From Clostridium sp. CAG:590 (GTDB lineage: Bacteria; Bacillota; Clostridia; Lachnospirales; Lachnospiraceae), in contig HF987893.1 in assembly GCA_000431135.1 (NCBI GenBank), forward strand, positions 37,158-60,147: DNA of 22,990 bases, read 5' to 3'. This document shows positions 6,868 to 15,247 of this stretch, piece by piece. The position numbers and the translations under genes were made by a program. Each line of letters opens with the position of its first letter. Within the stretch, counting starts at the first letter, position 1. The notes under the pieces were generated by a model that searched no databases, was not told the origin of the DNA, and saw only the letters and a list, made by a program, of their open reading frames with translations.

Positions 6868-8289
6868 CTATGCAGTATAGCTTACACTGCTTCCTGTCAT
6901 TCTCATTCGTTCTGTTTCCGCCTGTTCTTCTAACTCTTCTTCCTCTGTGTCTGAATAAACAAGCTTTCCTGTTTTGCCTCCGGTTCGTTTCTGCTCCGGT
7001 GTCTCCTGCTGATCCTGTCCCTTTTCAAAACCCGCCGTTGAAACCATAACTTCCACCGCTTCTACCTTCAGATCCTGTTGTTCAAAAGCTTCTTTCAGAT
7101 TGGCAAGTCCATTCTCGATTGCCTGTTTTGCCTGTTCTGTCTCTGCTGCGATCCGGGCAGTCATCACACCGTCTTTGGAAACTACATGAATCTGAATCTT
7201 TCCAAGATGTTCCGGATATAACTGTAATTCCATTGAGGTGGCATCCTGATTCATATGAACTCTTACCTGTTCTACGATCTGCTCCACAACCGGCTGCGGT
7301 TTGTTGACATTGTCAGTATGTTCAGTCGAAGTTACTTTGTTAAGTGCATCCTGAATATTCTGAAGGATTGGATTTACAACTTCTTTTGTTTCTGTAATAT
7401 CCTGTACTTTGACCATGTCCTCTGTCGTACTCTCTGCATCCTGTTGCGAATACGATTCATTCTGTTGTCCTGCCGGATCATTTGAAATATTCACTTTTGT
7501 AATTACCTGTTCTTTCGGGTATGAATCTGTGAAAATGGCTGCGTTATCCTGTACCGTCTTGCCTTCATCCGGCATTCTTTCCGTTACCGGCTCCCCGTTG
7601 GTTTCTTCTACCGGAATCATATGTGTTGTTATCATGTCATCTAACAGGTCCTCATCTACAGAATCTATGATCTGTGATACATCATCAACCGGTACATCCT
7701 GCGCTGCTAATATATCCTGCCATTCCTGTATAAAGCTTTGGAGTTCCTGATTGAGCGTCTCGTCCACAAGCAGATCCGATGCATCAATTCCTTTGGTTTG
7801 CAGGAAAAAATCTTTGATTCCTTCAAAATTGGTCAGATCACTCCAATCCATACCAAGATTCTCCAGTTGCTCATTCAGCTCACCAAATGACATCTGTGTC
7901 TGATCCATTACAAACAATACAACATTGGTCAGCAGACATACAGCCTGTTCCAGATTTTCCTTTGAAATGTCATCATCCACTGCCGGATTCGAAATCTCCG
8001 TATCATTCTCAACCGCTTTGCTTTCCGTTGAGCTGTCATCTGTCTGCCGCTCTGTAATCTTATGAGCCTGCTTCACATCATCGGTCGGTTGTTTCACATC
8101 CGGATCTGCTTTATCTTTCTTTACATCCGAGTTGGATTCCTGTGCCGAAACCTTCCTTGATGAATTTGCCAGAACATCTGCAAAACCTGTAGCATCGGAA
8201 TTCTTTCCATTATCCGTTGGGGTTATTTGTGCCGTTTGGGAACGAACCAAAAGCAGATTGGACGCATTTACATTTTGGTTTACCGTCAT
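6868..8289 (-). CDS. fliK: Flagellar hook-length control protein FliK
   Basis: FliK is the secreted ruler that measures hook length and switches the export gate to filament proteins. The 473-residue product shows the usual build: a long, acidic, low-complexity N-terminal part (about 1-330, rich in Asp, Gln, Thr and Val) and a conserved C-terminal Flg_hook domain (about 340-430). That domain contains MELQLYPEHLGKIQIHV, the hallmark LxPexLGxIxI motif, and the following helix (AKQAIENGLANLKEAFEQ). A charged tail of about 45 residues ends the protein. The ATG follows GGAGG by 6 bases. The gene sits between the ylxF/motE-like gene and flgD, the standard Firmicutes position. Confidence 0.93.
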   Translation of the reverse strand: MTVNQNVNASNLLLVRSQTAQITPTDNGKNSDATGFADVLANSSRKVSAQESNSDVKKDKADPDVKQPTDDVKQAHKITERQTDDSSTESKAVENDTEISNPAVDDDISKENLEQAVCLLTNVVLFVMDQTQMSFGELNEQLENLGMDWSDLTNFEGIKDFFLQTKGIDASDLLVDETLNQELQSFIQEWQDILAAQDVPVDDVSQIIDSVDEDLLDDMITTHMIPVEETNGEPVTERMPDEGKTVQDNAAIFTDSYPKEQVITKVNISNDPAGQQNESYSQQDAESTTEDMVKVQDITETKEVVNPILQNIQDALNKVTSTEHTDNVNKPQPVVEQIVEQVRVHMNQDATSMELQLYPEHLGKIQIHVVSKDGVMTARIAAETEQAKQAIENGLANLKEAFEQQDLKVEAVEVMVSTAGFEKGQDQQETPEQKRTGGKTGKLVYSDTEEEELEEQAETERMRMTGSSVSYTA

Positions 8290-8327
8290 ATATTGCCTCC
8301 TTTCTTATTATGTGATAATAAATAGTG

Positions 8328-9089
8328 CTATGGTATCAGCTTCTTGGTAACATTTGCCGCAAAGGCAGGATCCATTTCATCCATTACCTTTGCTCTCGCA
8401 TCTGCCTTCATCGCCGACAATATTGATGCTACCGTATCAAGATCATTGCTCATCTTTTCAAGCACCGCCGCAGCTTCTGCCGGTTTCATATTCTCATATG
8501 TCTTGGCAAGATCCTTCATCTCTGAATCCGACTGCTGGCTGCTGATCAATTGTCGATAAATCGATTCCGCATTTGCAGCATCAATACTTTCATACCACTT
8601 AATATATGTATCGGCATCCGGAGCATTTTCTCCATAGACTATTTCATTATAAAAATCTTCTTTTTGTTTTTGAAATTCATTCTGATTCTCCTCAAACACC
8701 TTCAGACGTTCCACCTGCTTGGTCAGATCATCATTTGTTTCCTTTAATGACTTATTATTCTCCGTAAGTTTGCTGTTCTCTTCCTCTAGCTGTTCAATCA
8801 TTGCTTTTGCCTGTGAAAGTGTAGCAATCTTGTTGTCATCCGCATTTTCTTCTTCCTCTGCCTTCTTCTCTTCCTCTGAAGCCGCAGGCAGAATCTTATT
8901 GACAACCGGAACATCTTTTAAGATCGGTCGAAGCACCGAACTTCCGAAACCTCCTACATCAAATTTGATCAGCGCAGCCAGAATGGCAAGCCATACAAAA
9001 ATGATCAATATTACAAAGAATGCAGATAAAATTCTGCTTCCAATATTCTCCTGATCTCCATTTTTTTCCAAACGTTCTTTCTTCGCCAT
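8328..9089 (-). CDS. YlxF/MotE-like flagellar membrane protein
   Basis: This 253-residue protein has a charged N-terminus, one transmembrane segment (about 20-42), a Glu/Lys-rich coiled coil (about 75-150) and a helical C-terminal domain (about 190-253) of the MgtE N-terminal type, recognisable from YENMKPAEAAAVLEKM and MDEMDPAFAANV. This architecture matches MotE-like proteins and Bacillus YlxF, whose gene lies at this same place between fliJ and fliK. In alphaproteobacteria MotE is a periplasmic chaperone for the stator protein MotC. For the Firmicutes relatives the role is not settled, so no function is claimed beyond flagellar association. The ATG follows GAGGAG by 7 bases, and the gap after fliJ is only 4 bases. 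Confidence 0.85.
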   Translation of the reverse strand: MAKKERLEKNGDQENIGSRILSAFFVILIIFVWLAILAALIKFDVGGFGSSVLRPILKDVPVVNKILPAASEEEKKAEEEENADDNKIATLSQAKAMIEQLEEENSKLTENNKSLKETNDDLTKQVERLKVFEENQNEFQKQKEDFYNEIVYGENAPDADTYIKWYESIDAANAESIYRQLISSQQSDSEMKDLAKTYENMKPAEAAAVLEKMSNDLDTVASILSAMKADARAKVMDEMDPAFAANVTKKLIP

Positions 9090-9093
9090 GGTT

Positions 9094-9549
9094 CTACTCC
9101 TCTTGATCGCTGCTATGATTATATTGATAACTGATCAATTGATCAATCTCTTTCATCTCTTCCTGATTTAATTCCTGCAAGAAGATCTCGAATTGTTTTT
9201 CTTTTAATTTCTCATGAATCTTGCGTTCCTTGATCGCTTCCTTCATTTTTGCAATTGCCAGTTCTAACTCTTCTTCAATCCGGGCAACAACCTGCTCCTG
9301 TGTTGCAATATATTCATCCATCAACAAAATGGCTTCCTTGCAAGTCTCAATCTGAAGGACATCCAATCGTTCTTTTAACAGATCACGGTACTGTGCAAAA
9401 TATTCCTGTTTCCGATTCTGTAAAGCATTAAGTTTCCCTTCTTCTTCATTAAGCCGGACTCTTACTGTCATATATTCCTGTTTTGCCTGTTCTTCTAGTT
9501 TATATTTAATATTGAGAATATTCTCCATCCGATAAACAAACTTCGCCAT
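9094..9549 (-). CDS. fliJ: Flagellar export chaperone/stalk protein FliJ
   Basis: FliJ is the coiled-coil stalk in the centre of the FliI ATPase ring and an escort for export cargo. The 151-residue product is almost wholly helical, very rich in Glu, Lys and Gln, and starts MAKFVYRMENILNIKYKLEE, which fits the family N-terminus. Hydrophobic residues repeat with a heptad pattern along the length (for example LNEEEGKLNALQ and VVARIEEELELAI). There is no membrane segment. The ATG lies 6 bases after fliI, with the fliI stop codon inside the GGGTGA ribosome-binding site, pointing to coupled translation. Sequence conservation is low in this family; position, size and coiled coil support the call. 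Confidence 0.9.
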   Translation of the reverse strand: MAKFVYRMENILNIKYKLEEQAKQEYMTVRVRLNEEEGKLNALQNRKQEYFAQYRDLLKERLDVLQIETCKEAILLMDEYIATQEQVVARIEEELELAIAKMKEAIKERKIHEKLKEKQFEIFLQELNQEEMKEIDQLISYQYNHSSDQEE

Positions 9550-9555
9550 CTTTTA

Positions 9556-10878
9556 TCACCCTTGATCTGTCATGTCATCAAAAATATTCATAAGCATCGA
9601 AACTTCGTCATCAAACTGATATTTGCTTTCTACATCCTGCATCAGAAATTCATTTACCTTTCCAATCTTTGCAATCGCATAATCAATATCCGGATTGGAG
9701 CCTGCTTTGTACGCGCCAATATTGATCAGATCTTCCGCCTCAGTGTATGTTGCCAGTACATTTTTCAGTTTACCGGCAGCCGCTTTATGTTCTCTTGTTG
9801 CAATACCACTCATACATCTGGATATACTCTGCAATACATCAATTGCAGGATAATGATTCTTATGTCCCAATTTTCTCGATAACATGATATGTCCATCCAG
9901 AATACCTCTTGCAGTATCCGAAATCGGTTCGTTAAAATCATCACCATCTACCAGAACTGCATATAATCCGGTAATAGATCCCTTTTCTGCATTACCGGCA
10001 CGTTCCAATACTTTCGGAAGTTCCGAATACACAGACGGTGGATATCCTCTTGTAACAGGCGGCTCACCGGAAGCTAATCCAATCTCCCTTTGTGCCATAC
10101 AAAAACGTGTCATATTATCCATCATTAAGAGAACGTCTTTTCCCTGATCTCTGAAATACTCTGCAATTGCCGTCGCTGTCTTCGCCGCTTTGTTACGAAT
10201 AAGTGCCGGTTTATCCGAAGTTGCAATTACAACTACCGATCTCTTCATTCCCTCTTCGCCAAGATCACGTTCAATAAATTCCCGAACCTCTCTTCCACGC
10301 TCTCCTATTAGAGCAATAACGTTGACATCTGCTTGGGTATTTCTTGCAAACATACCCATTAATGTTGATTTGCCAACTCCTGATCCCGCAAATATGCCAA
10401 TACGTTGTCCTTTTCCAACAGTAATCATTCCATCTACCGCTTTGACTCCAAGCGGTAAAACTTCATCAATTATCTTACGTTTCAATGCATCCGGCGGAAG
10501 TGCCTCAATCGGATAAGTCTGTGATAAATGCAGCTTGGCGCCATCCATAGGCCTTCCTAATCCATCTAATGCGTGTCCGAGTAATTCATCACCAACCTTG
10601 ACTTTCAAAGGTTCTTTCGTGTTTTCAACCAATGCTCCCGGACCGATTCCTTCCACGCTGTCGAATGGCATTAACAATACCCGGTTGTCACGGAATCCAA
10701 CAACCTCTGCCATTACGTGCTGCGTTCCATCCTTTGAAGTAATCTTACAAAGATCATTTAATTTACAAGGCGGACCCACTGATTCAACAGTAAGTCCGAC
10801 AATCTTAGATACTTTTCCAAGTTCCTGGACAAATGATTTTTGCAGAATAGAAAAGTATGGTGTGTAATCTAGTTTCAA
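9556..10878 (-). CDS. fliI: Flagellar export ATPase FliI (TTG start)
   Basis: FliI hydrolyses ATP to energise export of rod, hook and filament subunits and resembles the F1 beta subunit. The 440-residue product carries Walker A GSGVGKST at 165-172, the following ALIGERGREVREF with the family catalytic Glu region, Walker B DVLLMMDNMTRF, and SVYSELPKVLERAG. The C-terminal helical domain (about 360-440) is present. The start codon is TTG at 10878, preceded by AGGTGA at 5 bases; no ATG lies near it, and the length fits the family. The gap after fliH is 8 bases. Invasion-type type III ATPases are excluded by the operon context. Confidence 0.97.
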   Translation of the reverse strand: MKLDYTPYFSILQKSFVQELGKVSKIVGLTVESVGPPCKLNDLCKITSKDGTQHVMAEVVGFRDNRVLLMPFDSVEGIGPGALVENTKEPLKVKVGDELLGHALDGLGRPMDGAKLHLSQTYPIEALPPDALKRKIIDEVLPLGVKAVDGMITVGKGQRIGIFAGSGVGKSTLMGMFARNTQADVNVIALIGERGREVREFIERDLGEEGMKRSVVVIATSDKPALIRNKAAKTATAIAEYFRDQGKDVLLMMDNMTRFCMAQREIGLASGEPPVTRGYPPSVYSELPKVLERAGNAEKGSITGLYAVLVDGDDFNEPISDTARGILDGHIMLSRKLGHKNHYPAIDVLQSISRCMSGIATREHKAAAGKLKNVLATYTEAEDLINIGAYKAGSNPDIDYAIAKIGKVNEFLMQDVESKYQFDDEVSMLMNIFDDMTDQG

Positions 10879-10886
10879 AATATCAC

Positions 10887-11771
10887 CTATTTCCTTATCA
10901 TTAACTGAAGTGCCTTCTGTAAATTGCGAAGCTGCTCATCTAAAGATACATTCACAACACCATTCTCCGTTTCAATCAGACATTGCCTATCTGACAATTT
11001 GGCATCCGAAAACAGTTCCAAGTCCACATTAGGATTAGCTGCCCCATATAACTGTGCCTTTTGTTGTTCAAGATACGGATAATCCGCCTCGGAAACACGA
11101 ATTACAAAATGTCTGCTATCATCTAAGTTCTTGATTGCCTCATTTACCATATAAAGCAATACTTCCTGCTGTCCGTCTACACATACTCCGGTAATTCTGG
11201 GAATCATTTCACATAACCAGCTTACCATATTCTGTTCCATGTCCTTTACAAACTGTTCTCTTTCGTTTTGGAACAAACTTGTCTGTTGTTGTATTTCATT
11301 ATCTAAAGCCTGCTTTTTATCTTCATATTCCGCAGTGGCTTTGTCAACTCCCTCCTGATATCCGGTCTGATATCCGTCTGTTCTTGCCTGACTTCTCACC
11401 TGTTCTGCTTCATCATAAGCATCTGCTCTTAACTGTTCTGCTTCATCATGTGCTTGATCAACAATCTGTTTGGCATCTGCCTTGGCCTTCTGCACAATCT
11501 GAACTGCCAAAGATTGCAAATGAAGCATCGTCTCATGCGAACCTTTGTCTATCGTTAATGATGGTATTGTTTCCCCATCAATACCATCAATCTGCGCATC
11601 TTCTATCATGGCTTCTGCCAAAGCTTCCTCAAGTGACGCAGCTTCTTTAGTCGCAGCCGCTTCCTGCAGTGCCTCTTCCATTCCTTTTATTATCTTGTTA
11701 TTATTCGCATCAATCACCATAGTATTATCCTGTGAAAATGCGACAAATCCGGATTTAATCAGATTAGACAA
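10887..11771 (-). CDS. fliH: Flagellar export stator protein FliH (probable TTG start)
   Basis: FliH binds and regulates FliI and ties it to the C ring; it corresponds to the peripheral stalk of F- and V-type ATPases. The most likely start is TTG at 11771 (294 residues, beginning MSNLIKSGFVAF), 11 bases after a strong GGAGGTGA lying inside the end of fliG; the two genes then overlap by 8 bases. In-frame GTG codons 9-21 bases upstream are possible alternatives, but most lie in or before that site. The middle (about 90-165) is a charged coiled coil with an exact 11-residue repeat. The C-terminal FliH/NolV-like domain (about 170-290) contains VNEAIKNLDDSRHFVIRVSE and QCLIETENGVVNVSLDEQL. Confidence 0.9.
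   Translation of the reverse strand: MSNLIKSGFVAFSQDNTMVIDANNNKIIKGMEEALQEAAATKEAASLEEALAEAMIEDAQIDGIDGETIPSLTIDKGSHETMLHLQSLAVQIVQKAKADAKQIVDQAHDEAEQLRADAYDEAEQVRSQARTDGYQTGYQEGVDKATAEYEDKKQALDNEIQQQTSLFQNEREQFVKDMEQNMVSWLCEMIPRITGVCVDGQQEVLLYMVNEAIKNLDDSRHFVIRVSEADYPYLEQQKAQLYGAANPNVDLELFSDAKLSDRQCLIETENGVVNVSLDEQLRNLQKALQLMIRK
11400..11449 (-). repeat. In-gene 33-base tandem repeat in fliH
   Basis: Two exact 17-base copies (11400-11416 and 11433-11449) lie 33 bases apart and encode the same DEAEQ segment in the consecutive 11-residue units AHDEAEQLRAD and AYDEAEQVRSQ. The period suggests a hendecad coiled coil that grew by duplication. Confidence 0.7.
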
Positions 11772-12777
11772 CGATCTCGTCACCTCCACCACGGGAAATA
11801 ACAATTTCTCCGGTATCCTCTAACTTTCGAATAATGTTGACAATCTTCTGCTGTGCTTCTTCCACGTCTTTCAATCGAACCGGGCCCATGTATTCCATAT
11901 CCTCCTTGATCATCGTAGCAAGACGGGATGAAAGATTGTTAAAGATACAATTCTGAACATCTTCATTTGCATTCTTAAGTGCAATGGCAAGTTCACTGTT
12001 ATCCACTTCTCTAAGCACTGTCTGAATTGCACGATTATCAAGACTTAAGATGTCCTCAAATACAAACATCTTACGCCGGATCTCATCCGCAAGTTCAGGT
12101 TCTTCAATCTCTAATGTTTCCATAATATGTTTCTCGGTACTGCGGTCTACCGTATTCAGAATAGATACAATGGCATCTACACCACCGACAATGGTGTAAT
12201 CCTGATTTACCAAAGAAGACAGTTTCTTCTCAAGTACCTTTTCTACCTCTTTGATCACATCCGGACTGGTACGATCCATTAACGCAATACGTTTTGCAAC
12301 ATCTGCCTGTTTTTCAGGCGGAAGTGCCCCCACAACCGCAGCCGCCTGACTAGATGGTAAATACGCAAGAATAAGCGCAATTGTCTGCGGATGTTCATCC
12401 TGGATAAAGTTGAGCAACTGTGACGGATCTGCTTTACGGACAAACTCAAACGGACGAACCTGTAAGGATGCAGTCAGTCTGCCGATCACATCCCGTGCCT
12501 TATCTTCACCAAGGGCTTTATCCAGTAATTCTTTGGCATAGCCGATACCACCCTCTGCAATATACTGCTGTGCCAGACAGATCTCATAAAACTCTTCTAA
12601 GACCTGTTCTTTTACATCCGGTGGTACACTTCTTGTGTTTGCAATCTCTAATGTCAGTGCTTCTATCTCATCTTCCTTTAAATGTTTGAATATATTAGCT
12701 GATTTCTCCGGTCCTAAAGAAATTAAGAGAATGGCTGCTTTTTGTGCACCTGACATATCTTCATCATTCATCGACAT
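11764..12777 (-). CDS. fliG: Flagellar motor switch protein FliG
   Basis: FliG is the torque-bearing ring between the MS ring (FliF) and FliM. The ATG at 12777 (337 residues) follows GGGAGG by 7 bases; a longer frame would begin at a TTG overlapping fliF and has no ribosome-binding site. The N-terminal domain (about 10-100) binds FliF. The middle domain holds the conserved EHPQ motif at 128-131 (FIQDEHPQTIALILAYL), and the C-terminal motor domain (about 225-330) carries the charged helix region DNRAIQTVLREVDNSELAIAL, which faces MotA. Length matches the family (about 335). The end of the gene encodes the ribosome-binding site for fliH. Confidence 0.97.
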   Translation of the reverse strand: MSMNDEDMSGAQKAAILLISLGPEKSANIFKHLKEDEIEALTLEIANTRSVPPDVKEQVLEEFYEICLAQQYIAEGGIGYAKELLDKALGEDKARDVIGRLTASLQVRPFEFVRKADPSQLLNFIQDEHPQTIALILAYLPSSQAAAVVGALPPEKQADVAKRIALMDRTSPDVIKEVEKVLEKKLSSLVNQDYTIVGGVDAIVSILNTVDRSTEKHIMETLEIEEPELADEIRRKMFVFEDILSLDNRAIQTVLREVDNSELAIALKNANEDVQNCIFNNLSSRLATMIKEDMEYMGPVRLKDVEEAQQKIVNIIRKLEDTGEIVISRGGGDEIVV

Positions 12778-12803
12778 TTCTATTCCTCCCTTTCCAACTT
12801 CCT

Positions 12804-14420
12804 TTAGTCCCAATCATCATTCAACCAGTTACGAAGAAGAAGTGCAACTTCCTCCGGATTCTCATCCGCAAATCGTTCGATCTGCTGTCTGGTTGCAGAT
12901 TTATCACTAAATTCAATATCTTCCAAACTCTGGTTTTCTTTTGTTGTAGCCAATAATGCTTCCACAGAAAGCTCCGGTTCTAACTCGGTCACCTCAACAG
13001 GCTTCATTCCCTTGAATACAACAAAACATAATAACGCAACGATCAATATCGCTAATATAAACTGCAAATAATTCGTAGCGATATCGGCTGCCGTTGTTTC
13101 CTGTGGATAAAAGATCGGCACTTCATATGCCTGTACAGCAATATTATTCGCAGGAAGTCCGGTTGCTTTTTCTACAAGATCAATGGCTTCCTGATCCAGC
13201 TCAATTGCTTTTCGTTCGCTATTCTTCTCCTGGAACGTATCAAAATTCGTTCCCTTTAACTGCCCGGATTTTTTCATCTGTGCTTCATCATAAATCACAT
13301 ACTTACTAAGCACAACCGCAATGGTAGAATTATCTTTATTCACAGTTCCGATCGCTTTGGATGTGTTGGTTGTCGTTACGCTGTCATTATATTCTTCCTT
13401 CACGACATTGGCACTACTGTTTCCTGCGGAACCATTCAATATTTCATAGTCCTGTGTTTGTCCATCGTTCGAATCGGTTCCCGGGATTCCAGATGTACCG
13501 TCTGTATTGGTTGCATCATAATAATAATAACTTGTCTTCGGACCGGTATCATCCTCTGTATCATCAGTATAATGATGTTCATCCACAATCTGTTTTTCAT
13601 CAAGATCAATATCTAAATTTGCAGTTACTTCTGCGTCATTATAAACACCGGAACTGATGAGCAGGCTGCGGACTCTGTCTTCGAGGTTATCTGTCACCTG
13701 ATTCGCAATCTTGATTGCTTTAGAAGAATTACCGGTCACAGAATCAGAATTTTCATCACCACCAAATAATAATGCACCTGTTTGATCTATAATACGCACA
13801 GAATCCGTTGTTGAATTACCAAGTGATGTTGCAACATAGTTAGCAATTCCCTCGACACTGTCATCCTTAAAGTCTTTTGTAGTCATTAAAAGAACACTGA
13901 CAGATGCTTCCTTATCCGCTGACAATAACGAATTGGTATTGTCCGGTATAGTAATCTGAACAGATGCCTGTTTCACCCCTTCTATCTGTTCAAGTTCTTT
14001 GCCAATGTCATTTTGTTTAACTATCTTTTGTTTTAGCTGCCGTTCGCTATCTGTTGTAGACATGCTGTTGTTAAATAACTTGTCCCAATCATCATCCACA
14101 TTCGTCGCGATATTATTCTCTCCTAACGCCAGTCTTGCCGAAGATTCCAGTTTCTCATCAACCGTAAATGTAAGCCCGTTACCGGACACCTGATGAGCAA
14201 TCCCTGCATCAGTAAGCACCTGATCTGCTGATGAAGCATCGCTGGTATTGTCAAACGTCACTAATTCAACATACTTTGTACGATTTAATAACACAATTAA
14301 CGCCACCAGTGTAAAGATCACCGCTGCCGAAATAGTTATAATTAACGTCTTTTGTTTGCTTGTAAACCGATTCCAAAATTCAACCAATTTGGTCTGAATG
14401 GATTTCACCCTGTCTAACAT
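12804..14420 (-). CDS. fliF: Flagellar MS-ring protein FliF
   Basis: FliF forms the membrane-embedded MS ring on which rod, switch and export gate assemble. The 538-residue product has a first transmembrane helix at about 25-46, the YscJ/FliF ring-building domains (about 48-220), and a long Asp/Ser/Thr-rich external segment (about 225-400) that includes a short run of four Tyr encoded by a TAT repeat. A second helix lies at about 447-466 (LQFILAILIVALLCFVVF), and a cytoplasmic tail ends with VALLLRNWLNDDWD, the FliG-binding helix. Length agrees with the family (about 530-560). The ribosome-binding site is weak (GGCAGG). fliE lies 21 bases upstream and fliG 26 bases downstream. Confidence 0.97.
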   Translation of the reverse strand: MLDRVKSIQTKLVEFWNRFTSKQKTLIITISAAVIFTLVALIVLLNRTKYVELVTFDNTSDASSADQVLTDAGIAHQVSGNGLTFTVDEKLESSARLALGENNIATNVDDDWDKLFNNSMSTTDSERQLKQKIVKQNDIGKELEQIEGVKQASVQITIPDNTNSLLSADKEASVSVLLMTTKDFKDDSVEGIANYVATSLGNSTTDSVRIIDQTGALLFGGDENSDSVTGNSSKAIKIANQVTDNLEDRVRSLLISSGVYNDAEVTANLDIDLDEKQIVDEHHYTDDTEDDTGPKTSYYYYDATNTDGTSGIPGTDSNDGQTQDYEILNGSAGNSSANVVKEEYNDSVTTTNTSKAIGTVNKDNSTIAVVLSKYVIYDEAQMKKSGQLKGTNFDTFQEKNSERKAIELDQEAIDLVEKATGLPANNIAVQAYEVPIFYPQETTAADIATNYLQFILAILIVALLCFVVFKGMKPVEVTELEPELSVEALLATTKENQSLEDIEFSDKSATRQQIERFADENPEEVALLLRNWLNDDWD

Positions 14421-14441
14421 CGTATACTACCTGCCCTTATG

Positions 14442-14756
14442 TTAAATTTGCATATTCATCAATTCTTTGTATGCCTCTAAAGCCTTATTGGTAACTTTTA
14501 CCGTATATTGTAAAGAAATATTTGCCTTTTGTTGTGCTATTGCCAAATCATGAACACTTGAAGAATATCCAAGAGCAAAATTCATTTCTGACTCTTCCGC
14601 TGCATCTTGTAATGCATCCGTCTCTTTGTACATATCAACTGCCGAATTAAACAAATTATCAAATGCTGTGTTCTTTTGTGTAGAAACATTTGTCGACTGC
14701 GCTGCACCATGTATCAAATTGGTCAGATCAACACCCTGTACACCCGATACTGCCAT
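14442..14756 (-). CDS. fliE: Flagellar hook-basal body complex protein FliE
   Basis: FliE is the junction protein between the MS ring and the rod, and one of the first substrates of the export apparatus. The 104-residue size is typical. The C-terminal half is diagnostic: HDLAIAQQKANISLQYTVKV (about 69-88) followed by NKALEAYKELMNMQI, the conserved helix of the family. The N-terminus is variable and soluble, without a cleaved signal, as expected for type III export. The ATG follows AAAGGTGA by 7 bases. It sits between flgC and fliF, the invariant order in this operon type. A 14-base sequence shared with the flgB upstream region precedes its ribosome-binding site. Confidence 0.95.
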   Translation of the reverse strand: MAVSGVQGVDLTNLIHGAAQSTNVSTQKNTAFDNLFNSAVDMYKETDALQDAAEESEMNFALGYSSSVHDLAIAQQKANISLQYTVKVTNKALEAYKELMNMQI

Positions 14757-14773
14757 ATATCATTCACCTTTCC

Positions 14774-14787
14774 ATTCTAATAAATAT
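14774..14787 (-). repeat. Copy 2 of 14-base element before fliE
   Basis: On the minus strand this reads ATATTTATTAGAAT and is identical to 15656-15669 before flgB. Both copies lie directly upstream of the ribosome-binding site. See the matching entry at flgB. Confidence 0.55.
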
Positions 14788-14788
14788 A

Positions 14789-15229
14789 TTAATTAAACAA
14801 TTCCAATCCTTTCGATGCAATTGCTTTTGATGCGTTAAACGCTGTTGCATTTGCTTCATACGAACGACTCGCATCAATGAGGTTCGTCATTTCCGTTACA
14901 GTATTCACATTCGGTAATGTAACATATCCATTCTCATCTGCATCCGGATGTGTCGGATCATATGTCATGGCACCCTCACTTGTATCTTCTACAATAGATG
15001 CAATCTTGACCCCATGCGGATGATATGACTCTAATTTGTTACACAATATGTGATCAAATGAAGCATTTGAATTTTCCTGAAATACAACCGTTTTTCTCTT
15101 GTACGGTTTTCCATCCTCATCTCTGGTCGTATTCACATTAGCAATATTCTCCGAAATAATATCCATTCTTGTCCGCTGTGCAGTCATACCTGATGCAGAC
15201 ACATTCATCGCATTAAAAATACCACTCAT
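14789..15229 (-). CDS. flgC: Flagellar proximal rod protein FlgC
   Basis: FlgC builds the proximal rod with FlgB and FlgF. The ATG at 15229 (146 residues, MSGIFNAMNVSASGMTAQR) is preferred over a GTG 9 bases upstream because GGAGG lies 9 bases before it. The N-terminal signature SENIANVNTTRDEDGKPYKR and the C-terminal helix ATAFNASKAIASKGLELFN are those of the FlgC family, as is the GYVTLPNVN motif (about 100) followed by EMTNLIDASRSYEANA. The length is standard. It lies 18 bases after flgB and 32 bases before fliE, within one transcription unit. Confidence 0.97.
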   Translation of the reverse strand: MSGIFNAMNVSASGMTAQRTRMDIISENIANVNTTRDEDGKPYKRKTVVFQENSNASFDHILCNKLESYHPHGVKIASIVEDTSEGAMTYDPTHPDADENGYVTLPNVNTVTEMTNLIDASRSYEANATAFNASKAIASKGLELFN

Positions 15230-15247
15230 CCTATTCACCCTCCCTTA

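Noticed and set aside
8295..8325. TTATTA/TAATAA inverted repeat before fliK
   Set aside because: Six A-T pairs only, easily explained by AT-rich intergenic sequence.
13081..13088. Perfect sigma-28 -10 sequence GCCGATAT on the minus strand inside fliF
   Set aside because: No TAAA-type -35 at 14-16 bases upstream; it encodes Ala-Asp-Ile in frame and looks like a chance match.
13511..13530. Short TAT triplet repeat in fliF as a phase-variation tract
   Set aside because: Triplet slippage would not change the reading frame, and only four Tyr codons are present.
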